Below are positions 45,533 to 54,639 of a stretch of DNA of 64,000 nucleotides, one piece after another. The stretch spans positions 1,178,001-1,242,000 of the forward strand of contig OX044355.1 in the NCBI GenBank assembly GCA_943846595.1, read 5' to 3'. The position numbers and the translations under genes were made by a program. Numbering within the stretch: position 1 is the first letter of the stretch; each line of letters opens with the position of its first letter. The DNA is from an uncultured Polaribacter sp. (GTDB taxonomy: Bacteria; Bacteroidota; Bacteroidia; Flavobacteriales; Flavobacteriaceae). The notes below the pieces were generated by a model. The model ran no database searches and had not been told where the DNA came from. It was given only the letters and a program-made list of their open reading frames with translations.

Positions 45533-46072
45533 TTAGGTGATTTCTATATAGACTGCGTCTTTTTTATGTGTTTCTTTCCAAGTAACCAACACTTTTTCTT
45601 CATTAATTGCATCTACTTGTCGTCCTCGGTAATTTGGTTGAATTGGTAAGTCTCTGCTAAACCTTCTGTCTATTAAAACCAGTAATTCTACGCTTTTAGG
45701 TCTTCCATAAGACTGAATTGCGGTAAGCGCAGCACGAACACTTCGCCCTGAAAATAAAACATCGTCAATGAAAACGACTTTCTTGTCTTCAACTAAAAAG
45801 TCGATTTCTGTTGTATTAGCTTCTAATGGATTTTCTCGTCGTCTAAAATCATCTCTGTAAAAGGTAATGTCTAAAGAGCCTAATTGTATTTCCTCTATTT
45901 GGTATTCATTTTTAAGCAAACTTAAAAGTCTTTTTGCTAAAAAGGTTCCCCTTGGTTGCAATCCAATTAAAACTGTATTAGAAAAATCATTGTGATTTTC
46001 GATTAACTGACAGGCCAATCGATGTAAGATAATCTCAATATCCTTAGCGTTAAGTAAGGTTTTTTTGCTCAT
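45533..46072 (-). CDS. pyrR: PyrR, pyrimidine operon regulator / uracil phosphoribosyltransferase
   Basis: The 179-residue protein has the PRPP motif VVFIDDVLFSGRSVRAA and YGRPKSVELLVL, typical of PyrR, which attenuates pyr mRNA when bound to UMP and has weak uracil phosphoribosyltransferase activity. It precedes pyrB. I see no obvious pyr attenuator stem in the leader. A fully matching promoter is upstream (46111-46140). Confidence 0.93.
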   Translation of the reverse strand: MSKKTLLNAKDIEIILHRLACQLIENHNDFSNTVLIGLQPRGTFLAKRLLSLLKNEYQIEEIQLGSLDITFYRDDFRRRENPLEANTTEIDFLVEDKKVVFIDDVLFSGRSVRAALTAIQSYGRPKSVELLVLIDRRFSRDLPIQPNYRGRQVDAINEEKVLVTWKETHKKDAVYIEIT

Positions 46073-46110
46073 AAGAAGCCTGATTCATTAGCGAAACAGT
46101 TATTTAAAAA

Positions 46111-46140
46111 CAAAATTAATGTAAAAATGTGTAGAAGCAA
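46111..46140 (-). promoter_or_regulatory. pyrR-pyrB promoter
   Basis: TTG (minus, 46138-46140) and TAATTTTG (46111-46118) are separated by 19 bases and match the Bacteroidota consensus. The predicted leader to ATG 46072 is about 30 bases. Confidence 0.65.
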
Positions 46141-46261
46141 AATATATCTAATAGAAAACGACCCTCTTTTTGTTAATTAAATTGTTGAAAACAAAACAAC
46201 AGATTCTGAATGAGCTAAAAGACTTGTAGTACATTTAAAGTAACAATCAATCACATCGCCT

Positions 46262-47632
46262 ATGTCTTTCGTGAAATTTGAATCGATGTTAAAAACAAAT
46301 AGTGTTTATTTCTTTGATTTAACTGAATTTGAGGAAATTATAATCCATTATATAGATATTGGTAAGCATTCTTTAGCGAAAAAAGCCGTAAAGCTAGGCT
46401 TAGAACAGCATCCAGATTCTATAGATTTAAAGTTATTGGAAATAGAATTATGTGTTTTCGAAGACAAAATAGCGCTCGCAAAAAAATTATTACGCCAAGT
46501 AGAAATTTTAGAACCCAACAATGATGAAGTGTTTATTCAGAAAGCAACCATTGTTTCGAAAGAGGGCAAACACAATGAGGCAATACAAAACCTAATGAAA
46601 GCATTAACACTTACTGATGATAAAGAAGATATTTGGTCTTTATTAGGGATGGAGTATTTGTATTTAGATGATTTCGAAAATGCACGCTTAAATTTCATCA
46701 ATTGTGTAAACGCAGACATTGAAGACTATTCTTCACTTTACAATGTTGTGTATTGCTATGATATGGAAGAAAAGCATCAAGAAGCTATCGATTTCTTAAA
46801 TAAATACATTGATAAAAACCCTTATTGCGAAGTTGCTTGGCATCAAATAGGGAGACAATATTCGGTACTCAAAAGGCACGAAGAAGCCTTAAACGCTTAT
46901 GATTTTGCCGTTATTATAGATGAACTCTTTGTGGGAGGTTATTTGGAAAAAGCAAAAACATTAGAAGCATTAGGAGCCTATCAAGAAGCGATTGACAACT
47001 ATTTAATTACCCTAGAGTTAGATGATGCAACTGCATTTGCTTTTGTAAGAATAGGAGAGTGTTACCAGCGATTGGGAAATGCTGCTGCTGCAATTTTATA
47101 TTATAAAAAGGCAGTGCATGAAGATCCGTTATTAGCCAAAGGATGGTTGTATTTGACAAATATTTATTTTGATCAAAAAAACTATGAAAAAGCTGCTTAC
47201 TACATCTCCAAAGCCCTAAGTATTGACGAGTCAGATGCGCTTTGTTGGAGACGTTATTCTGAAATTAAATTGAAACTAAATTTCTTTGAAGAAGCCGTAA
47301 AAGGCTTTGAAATGTGCTTGTCATTAAAAGATGAAGATATAAATGTCTTCATTGCATTAGTAGATGTTCTAACATTTGTTGGTGAATTTAATGCTGCCCT
47401 AAACACATTAATTAAAGCACAAAAAGTACACAAAAATTTTGCTGAAATTGAGTACCGATTCGCAGGATTGTTCTGGGTTCTTAACAAACAGAAATTTGGA
47501 ATTGAACACCTTATTAAAGCGATGAATATTGATTATGATTATCACATCATCTTAAAAGAATTGTATCCATCTGTTTATTTTAATGAGAGCATTCAAAAAT
47601 TAATAAGTGATTTTAAAAAAGCGACCGAATAG
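46262..47632 (+). CDS. TPR repeat protein
   Basis: The 456-residue protein is made almost wholly of tetratricopeptide repeats from about residue 20 to 440 (for example WHQIGRQYSVLKRHEEALNAYDFA, FVRIGECYQRLGNAAAAILYY). No signal peptide or membrane segment is evident, so it is probably cytoplasmic and a scaffold for protein contacts. It stands alone between pyrR (divergent) and the DUF368 pair. Confidence 0.88.
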   Translation: MSFVKFESMLKTNSVYFFDLTEFEEIIIHYIDIGKHSLAKKAVKLGLEQHPDSIDLKLLEIELCVFEDKIALAKKLLRQVEILEPNNDEVFIQKATIVSKEGKHNEAIQNLMKALTLTDDKEDIWSLLGMEYLYLDDFENARLNFINCVNADIEDYSSLYNVVYCYDMEEKHQEAIDFLNKYIDKNPYCEVAWHQIGRQYSVLKRHEEALNAYDFAVIIDELFVGGYLEKAKTLEALGAYQEAIDNYLITLELDDATAFAFVRIGECYQRLGNAAAAILYYKKAVHEDPLLAKGWLYLTNIYFDQKNYEKAAYYISKALSIDESDALCWRRYSEIKLKLNFFEEAVKGFEMCLSLKDEDINVFIALVDVLTFVGEFNAALNTLIKAQKVHKNFAEIEYRFAGLFWVLNKQKFGIEHLIKAMNIDYDYHIILKELYPSVYFNESIQKLISDFKKATE

Positions 47633-47725
47633 CAAAGAGTTTTTAAAGTCGAAAACCGTAAGAGCAAAAACCTTTTTTCTTCAAATTTATTTTACCTTCG
47701 TCTACACAAAATAAATATATTAAAA

Positions 47726-48649
47726 ATGGTTAGAAAATTCCGCGATTATTTCGTGATTGGATTGAAAGGAATGGCAATGGGAGCAGCAGATGTTGTGCCA
47801 GGAGTTTCTGGCGGTACCATTGCATTTATTTCTGGTATCTATGAAGAACTGTTAATCGCGATTAGCAATGTAAACTTAAGTTTGTTAAAAACCTTAAAAA
47901 CCTCTGGTGTTAAAGCCGCTTGGAAACAACTGAATGGTTCCTTTTTAGCAGCTTTGTTTCTTGGTATTTTTGTGAGTATTGTTTCTTTAGCAAAAGTCAT
48001 CAAGCACCTTTTAGAAAGTCAACCTATTCTATTATGGTCTTTCTTTTTTGGTTTGGTGCTTGCAAGTATCATATACATTGCAAAACAAATTACCGATTGG
48101 AACTTTAAAGCCTTTTTAGTACTAATTATAGGTGCTGTAATAGCCTATTTTATCACTACTTTAAATCCATTAATCTCAGGAAATTCCTCAAGTTTATTTG
48201 TCTTTATAGCAGGTGCTATTGCAATTTGTGCTATGATTTTGCCAGGGATTTCGGGTTCTTTTATTTTAGTTTTGTTAGGTGCTTATAAGTCTGTATTAGA
48301 GGCGGTTAATGATCGAGATTTTAAAACGATTTTAGTTTTCATGGCCGGTGCTGTCGTTGGATTACTAACATTTTCGAAAGTGCTTAAATGGTTGTTTAAA
48401 AACCATAAAAACTTAACGCTAGCTGTTTTAACAGGTTTTATTATTGGCTCTTTAAATAAAATTTGGCCTTGGAAAGAAACCCTAACTTGGCGTATTAATT
48501 CTCGCGGATTAAAAGTGCCCTTTAATCAACAAAGTATTTCTCCTTTTTCATTTGATGAAGACCCTCAATTGATCATGGCGATTGCTTTTGCTGTTTTAGG
48601 CTTTGTACTTATTTTAGGAATGGAAAAATTAGCGATTAAAAAACAATAA
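47726..48649 (+). CDS. DUF368 family protein (PopT-type), copy 1
   Basis: The 307-residue protein is a polytopic membrane protein with the family signature GMAMGAADVVPGVSGGTIAFI near the N-terminus and a second, similar loop (MILPGISGSFILVLLGAYK). Family members (PopT) have been shown to return undecaprenyl phosphate across the membrane for envelope synthesis. It is followed directly by a second copy. The first 30 bases of the leader hold a near -7 box. Confidence 0.88.
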   Translation: MVRKFRDYFVIGLKGMAMGAADVVPGVSGGTIAFISGIYEELLIAISNVNLSLLKTLKTSGVKAAWKQLNGSFLAALFLGIFVSIVSLAKVIKHLLESQPILLWSFFFGLVLASIIYIAKQITDWNFKAFLVLIIGAVIAYFITTLNPLISGNSSSLFVFIAGAIAICAMILPGISGSFILVLLGAYKSVLEAVNDRDFKTILVFMAGAVVGLLTFSKVLKWLFKNHKNLTLAVLTGFIIGSLNKIWPWKETLTWRINSRGLKVPFNQQSISPFSFDEDPQLIMAIAFAVLGFVLILGMEKLAIKKQ

Positions 48650-49660
48650 ATGCAACAAAACAGGACGCTACTTCAAAAAGGAACCCTTTTTTTAAAAGGG
48701 ATCGCAATGGGCGCTGCTAATAAAGTGCCTGGTGTTTCGGGAGGTACCGTTTCTTTTGTTCTCGGTTTTTATGAAGAACTCATTGCGTCTTTTCAAAAAA
48801 TTAATTCCAAAGCTTTAAAACTTCTTCTAAAAGGGGATTTGAAGCAGTTTTATAGACACATCAACGGAGCCTTTTTAGGCCTTGTTATGGGAGGGAGTGT
48901 TTTTAGTTATTTTAGTATTTCTTTGGTACTGGATTACTTTTTGGTACACTATGAACTGTATGTTTGGAGTTGGTTTTTTGGGATGATTCTCGGTTCAATA
49001 TTTTATATTGGAAGAAGTTTTGGTGATTGGAACACTAAGAATATAATTTCTCTTATTCTTGGAATTACAATAGGAATAGGAATCAGTTTTTTAACTCCAG
49101 ATAAAGAAAATGATAATTTATGGTTTGTTTTTTTATGCGGAATTATTGGTGTTTCTGGAATGACTTTGCCAGGGTTGTCAGGTTCCTTTATTTTAATTTT
49201 ATTAGGAAATTATGTCCTGCTTTTGGTAGACGCTGTGAATGTGTTTTTAAGTGTTCTTACAGATATGCTTTCGGGTAATTTTTCTGCTTTTAAAGATGCT
49301 GTAAAAGTGAAGTACTTAAAAATAATTTTTGTATTTACAGGGGGGTCACTGTTTGGACTTGTGTCAATATCACATGTCCTAGGCTATGTATTAAAACGTT
49401 GGAATCAAATTGTGATTTCGGTTATTATTGGTTTTATTTCTGGATCCTTGGGCATTGTTTGGCCTTGGAAAAAAACAATTTTTTTAAAAGAAAAAGGTAC
49501 TTTTGTTTTAGATGTCAAGCAACATAAAATTGTAGAAAATTATGAGCGTTTTATTCCAGATTTCTCAATGACGGAAACTTGGTTTGCAATTTTTTATATT
49601 ACGCTAGGACTTGTATTGATATTAATATTAGATTTTTATGGGAGAAAAAAAGAAGTATAA
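48650..49660 (+). CDS. DUF368 family protein (PopT-type), copy 2
   Basis: The 336-residue protein is a paralogue of the preceding gene: GIAMGAANKVPGVSGGTVSFV matches the same signature, and TLPGLSGSFILILLGNY the second loop. It starts on the base after the first copy's stop and overlaps aroE by 23 bases. The two copies may recycle different lipid carriers or form a dimer; which is not known. Confidence 0.88.
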   Translation: MQQNRTLLQKGTLFLKGIAMGAANKVPGVSGGTVSFVLGFYEELIASFQKINSKALKLLLKGDLKQFYRHINGAFLGLVMGGSVFSYFSISLVLDYFLVHYELYVWSWFFGMILGSIFYIGRSFGDWNTKNIISLILGITIGIGISFLTPDKENDNLWFVFLCGIIGVSGMTLPGLSGSFILILLGNYVLLLVDAVNVFLSVLTDMLSGNFSAFKDAVKVKYLKIIFVFTGGSLFGLVSISHVLGYVLKRWNQIVISVIIGFISGSLGIVWPWKKTIFLKEKGTFVLDVKQHKIVENYERFIPDFSMTETWFAIFYITLGLVLILILDFYGRKKEV

Positions 49661-50396
49661 GCGATACGGACTTTTAGGAAAAGACATTGGTTATTCCTTT
49701 TCGAGAGGATATTTTACAGAGAAGTTTGAGGCGTTAAAAATTAAAAATTCAGAATACGTGAATTTTGATTTATCTACCATTGAGGACTTTGATGTATTAG
49801 TAGAAAATAACAAATCGGAATTGCATGGAATGAATGTAACCATCCCATACAAAGAAGCCGTTATTCCGTATTTAGATAAAATAGACAAAACAGCCCGAAA
49901 AATTGGTGCTGTAAATACAATTAAGTTTACAAAAAGAGGTTTGTTAAAAGGCTATAATACAGATGTTTTTGGTTTTGAGAATTCATTAAAACCACTGCTT
50001 GAAGAACAACATACCCATGCATTGATATTGGGAACAGGAGGGGCTTCTAAAGCAATTTCATTTTCTTTAAAACGATTGGGGATTAAATATAAATTCGTAT
50101 CACGTACTCCCTTAAAAAAGAAGGAAATTGCATACAAAGAACTCACAGAACGCGTTTTAAAAAAATATACTATAATTATTAATTCCTCCCCAGTAGGTAC
50201 TTTTCCAGCGGTGCATTTAAAACCACAAATCCCCTATCAATTCATTACAGACAGACATCTTTTGTTTGATTTGATTTACAATCCTGCATTGACTAGCTTT
50301 TTAAAAGAAGGCGAAGTGAAAGGAGCCCAAATTAAGAATGGATTACAAATGCTAGAATTGCAAGCGGAAGAATCTTGGAGGATTTGGGATCACTAA
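49638..50396 (+). CDS. aroE: Shikimate dehydrogenase
   Basis: This enzyme reduces 3-dehydroshikimate to shikimate in aromatic amino acid synthesis. The 252-residue protein has the substrate-binding DIGYSFSRGYF, catalytic GMNVTIPYKEAV and the NADP Rossmann LILGTGGASKAI, plus NGLQMLELQAEESW near the end. It overlaps the second DUF368 gene by 23 bases and so is read from the same message. Confidence 0.95.
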   Translation: MGEKKKYKRYGLLGKDIGYSFSRGYFTEKFEALKIKNSEYVNFDLSTIEDFDVLVENNKSELHGMNVTIPYKEAVIPYLDKIDKTARKIGAVNTIKFTKRGLLKGYNTDVFGFENSLKPLLEEQHTHALILGTGGASKAISFSLKRLGIKYKFVSRTPLKKKEIAYKELTERVLKKYTIIINSSPVGTFPAVHLKPQIPYQFITDRHLLFDLIYNPALTSFLKEGEVKGAQIKNGLQMLELQAEESWRIWDH

Positions 50397-50521
50397 AAAT
50401 CACTAAAACAATACTTGAACAAAAACAACTATTTTTATTAATAATTAAAAATTACTTTGAAAATAGTGTAAGATGTAACTATCTTTATGAACTGTAATTT
50501 AGAACCTTAAACATAGTACAT

Positions 50522-52435
50522 ATGTTAGACGAGAATCAAGAGAAAGTAGAAGACAATAAAAATAATTTAGAGCAAGATGTTGTTTCGAGTTCGGAGAAGA
50601 CCCCGGAAACCGAACAACAAGTGACTTCTACAGTCGAAAATCAGGAAGTTTCTGACGTTGTTAATGAAATTCAGGAGGAGATAGCTGCAACCGCAGAAGT
50701 ATCTGCAGAAAACAATCAAGTTCCAGAATTTGTCAAAGAAATTGACTATTCTAAAATGCCTTTAGAAAATTTAGTAGCTGAATTAGAGAGAGTTTTAAAA
50801 GATCAACCCGTTCATAAAGTGAAAAATCAAGTTGATGCAATTAAAAATGCATTCAATCTAAAATTTGGAGCGCTGTTAGCAGAAAAAAAAGCTGCTTTCA
50901 TTGAGGCTGGAGGCGAAAGTATCGACTTTCAATTTTCAAGCCCTATTAAGACGACCTACAATGCACTGTTATCTCAACATAAAAAAGAAAGAGATGCTTA
51001 TTATGCCGATCTAGAGAAAGCTCAGAAGCTCAACTTAGAAAAGCGTTTTGAAGTTATTGAAGCTTTAAAAGCTTTAATTTCGGATGCTGATCCAAAAATT
51101 ATGTACAAGCAATTCAAAGAATTGCAAAATACTTGGCGTGCAATTGGTCCAGTTTCTAAAACAAAATATAACGATACTTGGAAAATTTATCATCATCATG
51201 TTGAACGATTTTACGACTTATTACATTTGAGTAATGATTTTAGAGATTTGGATTTCAAAAACAATTTAGAGGAAAAATTAAAAATCATTCAAAAAGCAGA
51301 AGCGCTTGCTGAAAACGAAAATAGTAATGATTCTTTTAAGCAATTACAAGAATTGCATAAAATTTGGAAAGAAGATATTGGTCCAGTAGCAAGAGAGATG
51401 CGAGAAGAAATTTGGAAAAAATTTAGCCAAGCAACCAAGAAAATTCATGATAAGCGACATGAGTATTATCGCTCAATGAAAACGAAGTTTGATGAAATTA
51501 TCCAGAAAAAACTAGAAATTGTTGCTCAAATTGAGGCTTTTGATATTTCAAAAAATAAAAATCATAATGACTGGCAACAAAGTATTGCCGCTTTAGAAAT
51601 ACTACGACAAGCATATTTTAATGCTGGGAAATTGCCATATGCAAAGAGTGAAGAGATTTGGCAAAAATTTAAAGTTGCTACCAAAAAAATTAATAAAGCT
51701 AAGAACAACTTTTATAAAGAAGAGAAAATTAGTCAACAAAATAATTTGAATCAGAAAATTGCACTTATTGAGTTGGCCGAATCGCTAAAGGATAGTACAG
51801 ATTGGGAAAATTCAACAGAAGTTTTAAAGAAAATTCAAGCAGATTGGAAGAAAATTGGACATGTTCCACGTAAATTTTCTGATGATATTTGGAAACGCTT
51901 TAAAAGTGCATGTAACTATTATTTTGATCAATATCACAAAAATAAAAATGCAGTTAGTGAAGAAGATCAACTCATTATTACTGCAAAAAAAGATTTTTTA
52001 GAGAAAATCAAAACCTTAGAGATTCATACAAAAGAGGGTGTATTAGAAGCTGTTAATTCATGGAAAAGTCTAGGGTATCTTCCACGAAGTGTTCGCCACT
52101 TAGAAGGGAAATTCAATAAACAAATAGACCGTTTAATTTCTGCATTATCCATCGATAAGAATGAAATAGAGGTGCTACGATTTAAGAATAATGTTGATGG
52201 TTTTGCTGCAAATAATGATGTAAGAAAATTAGATGCTGAGCATATTTTTGTTCGAAAGAAAATTGATGAGGTTGTTAAAGAGATTCAACAATTAGAAAAT
52301 AACTTAGGTTTCTTTTCAAATGCAAAGCCAGACAATCCTTTAGTTTTGAATGTTATTTCTAAAGTTGAAGCCTTTAAGAAAGAGCTCGCTTTATGGAAAG
52401 AGAAGTTGAATTATATTAAGAAAATAAACTATTGA
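50522..52435 (+). CDS. DUF349 repeat protein
   Basis: The 637-residue protein starts with an acidic, disordered region (about residues 1-75), then a long all-helical part made of several DUF349 repeats with WRAIGPVSKTKYNDTWKIY, WKEDIGPVAREMREEIW, and WKKIGHVPRKFSDDIWKRF as clear copies. The family is common in Bacteroidota and Actinobacteria; no function is assigned. No signal peptide. It is followed by a strong terminator. Confidence 0.88.
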   Translation: MLDENQEKVEDNKNNLEQDVVSSSEKTPETEQQVTSTVENQEVSDVVNEIQEEIAATAEVSAENNQVPEFVKEIDYSKMPLENLVAELERVLKDQPVHKVKNQVDAIKNAFNLKFGALLAEKKAAFIEAGGESIDFQFSSPIKTTYNALLSQHKKERDAYYADLEKAQKLNLEKRFEVIEALKALISDADPKIMYKQFKELQNTWRAIGPVSKTKYNDTWKIYHHHVERFYDLLHLSNDFRDLDFKNNLEEKLKIIQKAEALAENENSNDSFKQLQELHKIWKEDIGPVAREMREEIWKKFSQATKKIHDKRHEYYRSMKTKFDEIIQKKLEIVAQIEAFDISKNKNHNDWQQSIAALEILRQAYFNAGKLPYAKSEEIWQKFKVATKKINKAKNNFYKEEKISQQNNLNQKIALIELAESLKDSTDWENSTEVLKKIQADWKKIGHVPRKFSDDIWKRFKSACNYYFDQYHKNKNAVSEEDQLIITAKKDFLEKIKTLEIHTKEGVLEAVNSWKSLGYLPRSVRHLEGKFNKQIDRLISALSIDKNEIEVLRFKNNVDGFAANNDVRKLDAEHIFVRKKIDEVVKEIQQLENNLGFFSNAKPDNPLVLNVISKVEAFKKELALWKEKLNYIKKINY

Positions 52436-52470
52436 TTAGGTACATTTAATTTTTTATAGAAAACACCAGA

Positions 52471-52500
52471 AAGGCAGCAATTTAGATTGCTGCCTTTTTT
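52471..52500 (+). terminator. Terminator after the DUF349 gene
   Basis: A 10-bp stem (AAGGCAGCAA / TTGCTGCCTT) with a 6-base loop is followed by a T run. Confidence 0.9.
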
Positions 52501-52563
52501 TGTACACAAAATTTTATAATCTTAGGAATTGCTTTTAATGAGGGGTGTTTTAACAAACTTACC

Positions 52564-53463
52564 TTATAATTTATTGAAATGAAGACTTTTTATAATACCA
52601 TCTACTAATCCAATTTTTGGAACATAAATTTTTCTTGCGTTACTCCATTTCATAGCCGAAAGATAAATTTTTGTTGCTGGGATAATAACGTCTGCTCTAT
52701 CTGGATTTAGACTTAATTCAGAAATACGTTCTTCAAAACTCATTCGTTTTAAAAACTGATACTGAGCACTAAGATAGATATAGGAAATGGGCTTTCCTTC
52801 TGTTCTTCCAGACATCTTAAAAAGTTTATTGATGTTTCCTCCAGAACCAATCAAGGAAATACGTTTTAGGTCTTTGGTATTTTTTTTTATCCATTTTTCA
52901 ACATCGGCAAAGATTTCTTTATTTACTAATTTTTTGTTGTTCAAAAGTCGGACGGTTCCCATTTTAAAGGATTTAGATTGTATGATTTTACCTTTAGAAA
53001 AAAGTGTAAATTCGGTGCTTCCGCCCCCTACATCGACATATAGATAAGAATTATCACCTTCAATCAATTCATTCAAGTCTGTGGATGATATAATTGCAGC
53101 TTCTTTTTTACCTCCAATAATATCGATTTGAACACCTGTTTTTTTGAAGATTTCCTGTACAACTTCTTCACCATTACGAGCTTCTCTCATTGCAGAGGTA
53201 GCACAGGCTTTGAAACGCTCTACATGATGGGTTTTCATTAAAAGTTCAAACGCATTTAATGCATCAATCAATCTTTGAATACTGTCCTCAGAGATCATTC
53301 CTTGTCCTACAAAGACCTCAGCACCAAGGCGAATAGGAACACGAACTAATGAAGATTTTTTAAATTGAGGTTCTTTATCCTCGGCAATGATAACATTAGC
53401 GATCAAAAGTCGAATTGCATTCGATCCAATATCTATTGCACCATATTTTTTTATTTCTAACAA
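52564..53463 (-). CDS. ppx: Ppx/GppA family exopolyphosphatase
   Basis: This enzyme removes phosphates from polyphosphate or ppGpp. The 299-residue protein has the ASKHA fold with AIDIGSNAIRLLIANV, YVDVGGGSTEFTLF and ACATSAMREARNG. It is the short form without the C-terminal HD domain, so full E. coli-like polyphosphate degradation cannot be assumed. It is 6 bases after the sixA-like gene. Confidence 0.9.
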   Translation of the reverse strand: MLEIKKYGAIDIGSNAIRLLIANVIIAEDKEPQFKKSSLVRVPIRLGAEVFVGQGMISEDSIQRLIDALNAFELLMKTHHVERFKACATSAMREARNGEEVVQEIFKKTGVQIDIIGGKKEAAIISSTDLNELIEGDNSYLYVDVGGGSTEFTLFSKGKIIQSKSFKMGTVRLLNNKKLVNKEIFADVEKWIKKNTKDLKRISLIGSGGNINKLFKMSGRTEGKPISYIYLSAQYQFLKRMSFEERISELSLNPDRADVIIPATKIYLSAMKWSNARKIYVPKIGLVDGIIKSLHFNKL

Positions 53464-53469
53464 ATGCTC

Positions 53470-53958
53470 TTATTTATGATCTTTGGGATTTTCTATCATA
53501 AAAGTTTTCCCTTTTTTGATGTTTTTCCAATGTTTTTCATGAAACTGAATTCCAACGACTCCACAAGTGGAGACATGTGGAATGGGTTTGTTTCCAAATT
53601 TGTTTACAAATGAATTGATGCCATGATCATGACTGAAAATAATAGCAGAATCAAAACTGTCATCGAGTGCATTCACTGTTTTTACCAAATATCCGTCACT
53701 AAAGCTATAGAGTTGTTTTCGTATATAAAGATTGGAAAGAGGGTATTTTAAATTTTCACAAAAAATGACTGCTGTATGCAATGCCCTGTTAGCGCTACTG
53801 GAAATAAAAACATCTGGTTTATCTATTGTAGTTGCTAAAAATTTAGAAACTAAATGAGCATCATTTATGCCCCTTTTTTTTAGTGGTCTATCAATGTCTT
53901 CAATGCCTTCATAATCCCAAGAAGATTTAGCGTGACGAACAATGTATAAGGTTTTCAT
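53470..53958 (-). CDS. sixA: SixA-type histidine phosphatase
   Basis: The 162-residue protein has the RHG signature TLYIVRHAKSSWDY and SHDHGIN, with catalytic histidines, as in SixA, which dephosphorylates histidine in phosphorelay proteins. It might act on the adjacent ppx product or on other targets; this is unknown. It is upstream of ppx and 31 bases after pdxH. Confidence 0.85.
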   Translation of the reverse strand: MKTLYIVRHAKSSWDYEGIEDIDRPLKKRGINDAHLVSKFLATTIDKPDVFISSSANRALHTAVIFCENLKYPLSNLYIRKQLYSFSDGYLVKTVNALDDSFDSAIIFSHDHGINSFVNKFGNKPIPHVSTCGVVGIQFHEKHWKNIKKGKTFMIENPKDHK

Positions 53959-53989
53959 TTTAATTTTATTGATATGTAAATATAAAAAT

Positions 53990-54637
53990 TTAGGGAGCCA
54001 TTCGCTCTAGTTTCCATGAAAAATCTTTTGTTAAAGAATACCTGATTCGATCATGCATTCGATTTGGTCTTCCTTGCCAAAATTCTACAGAAATAGGTTT
54101 TACTATATAGCCCCCCCAATGCTCTGGTCTGGGTATTTCTTTTCCATCGTATTTCTTCTCTAGAGAGTTTAATTGTATTTTTAAATCTTCTTTTGAAGCT
54201 ACCACTGTACTTTGAGGTGAAGCCCATGCTCCCAGTTTACTTCCTGTTGGTCGTGAATTGAAATAGGCATCAGATTCTTCTTCGGATATTTTTTCTACAG
54301 TGCCTTTAATGATGATTTGTTGCTCCAAAGCGGGCCAAAAGAAAGACAAACAAATATGATTGTTTTCTTCAATGGCTTTTCCTTTTTCGGAGGTATAGTT
54401 TGTGTAAAAAACAAACCCTTCTTCGGTGTACTTTTTCAATAAAACAACACGACTTTTTGGGTATCCATCATTTCCAATCGTTGAGATGGTCATGGCATTG
54501 GTCTCTTCAATTGTATTGGATGCATCTGCATTTAAAAACCAATCTTTGAATAAATCCATTGGTTTTCCTGGGCAGTTACTTTCTAATAATTCATGTTTCT
54601 CGTAAGATTTACGATAGTTACTTAAGTCTTTAGACAT
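53990..54637 (-). CDS. pdxH: Pyridoxamine 5'-phosphate oxidase
   Basis: This FMN enzyme makes pyridoxal 5'-phosphate. The 215-residue protein has the FMN-binding PKSRVVLLKKY and the C-terminal signature EFWQGRPNRMHDRIRY. The length is usual. It begins 2 bases after the symporter stop, so it is co-transcribed with it. Confidence 0.96.
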   Translation of the reverse strand: MSKDLSNYRKSYEKHELLESNCPGKPMDLFKDWFLNADASNTIEETNAMTISTIGNDGYPKSRVVLLKKYTEEGFVFYTNYTSEKGKAIEENNHICLSFFWPALEQQIIIKGTVEKISEEESDAYFNSRPTGSKLGAWASPQSTVVASKEDLKIQLNSLEKKYDGKEIPRPEHWGGYIVKPISVEFWQGRPNRMHDRIRYSLTKDFSWKLERMAP

Positions 54638-54639
54638 TG

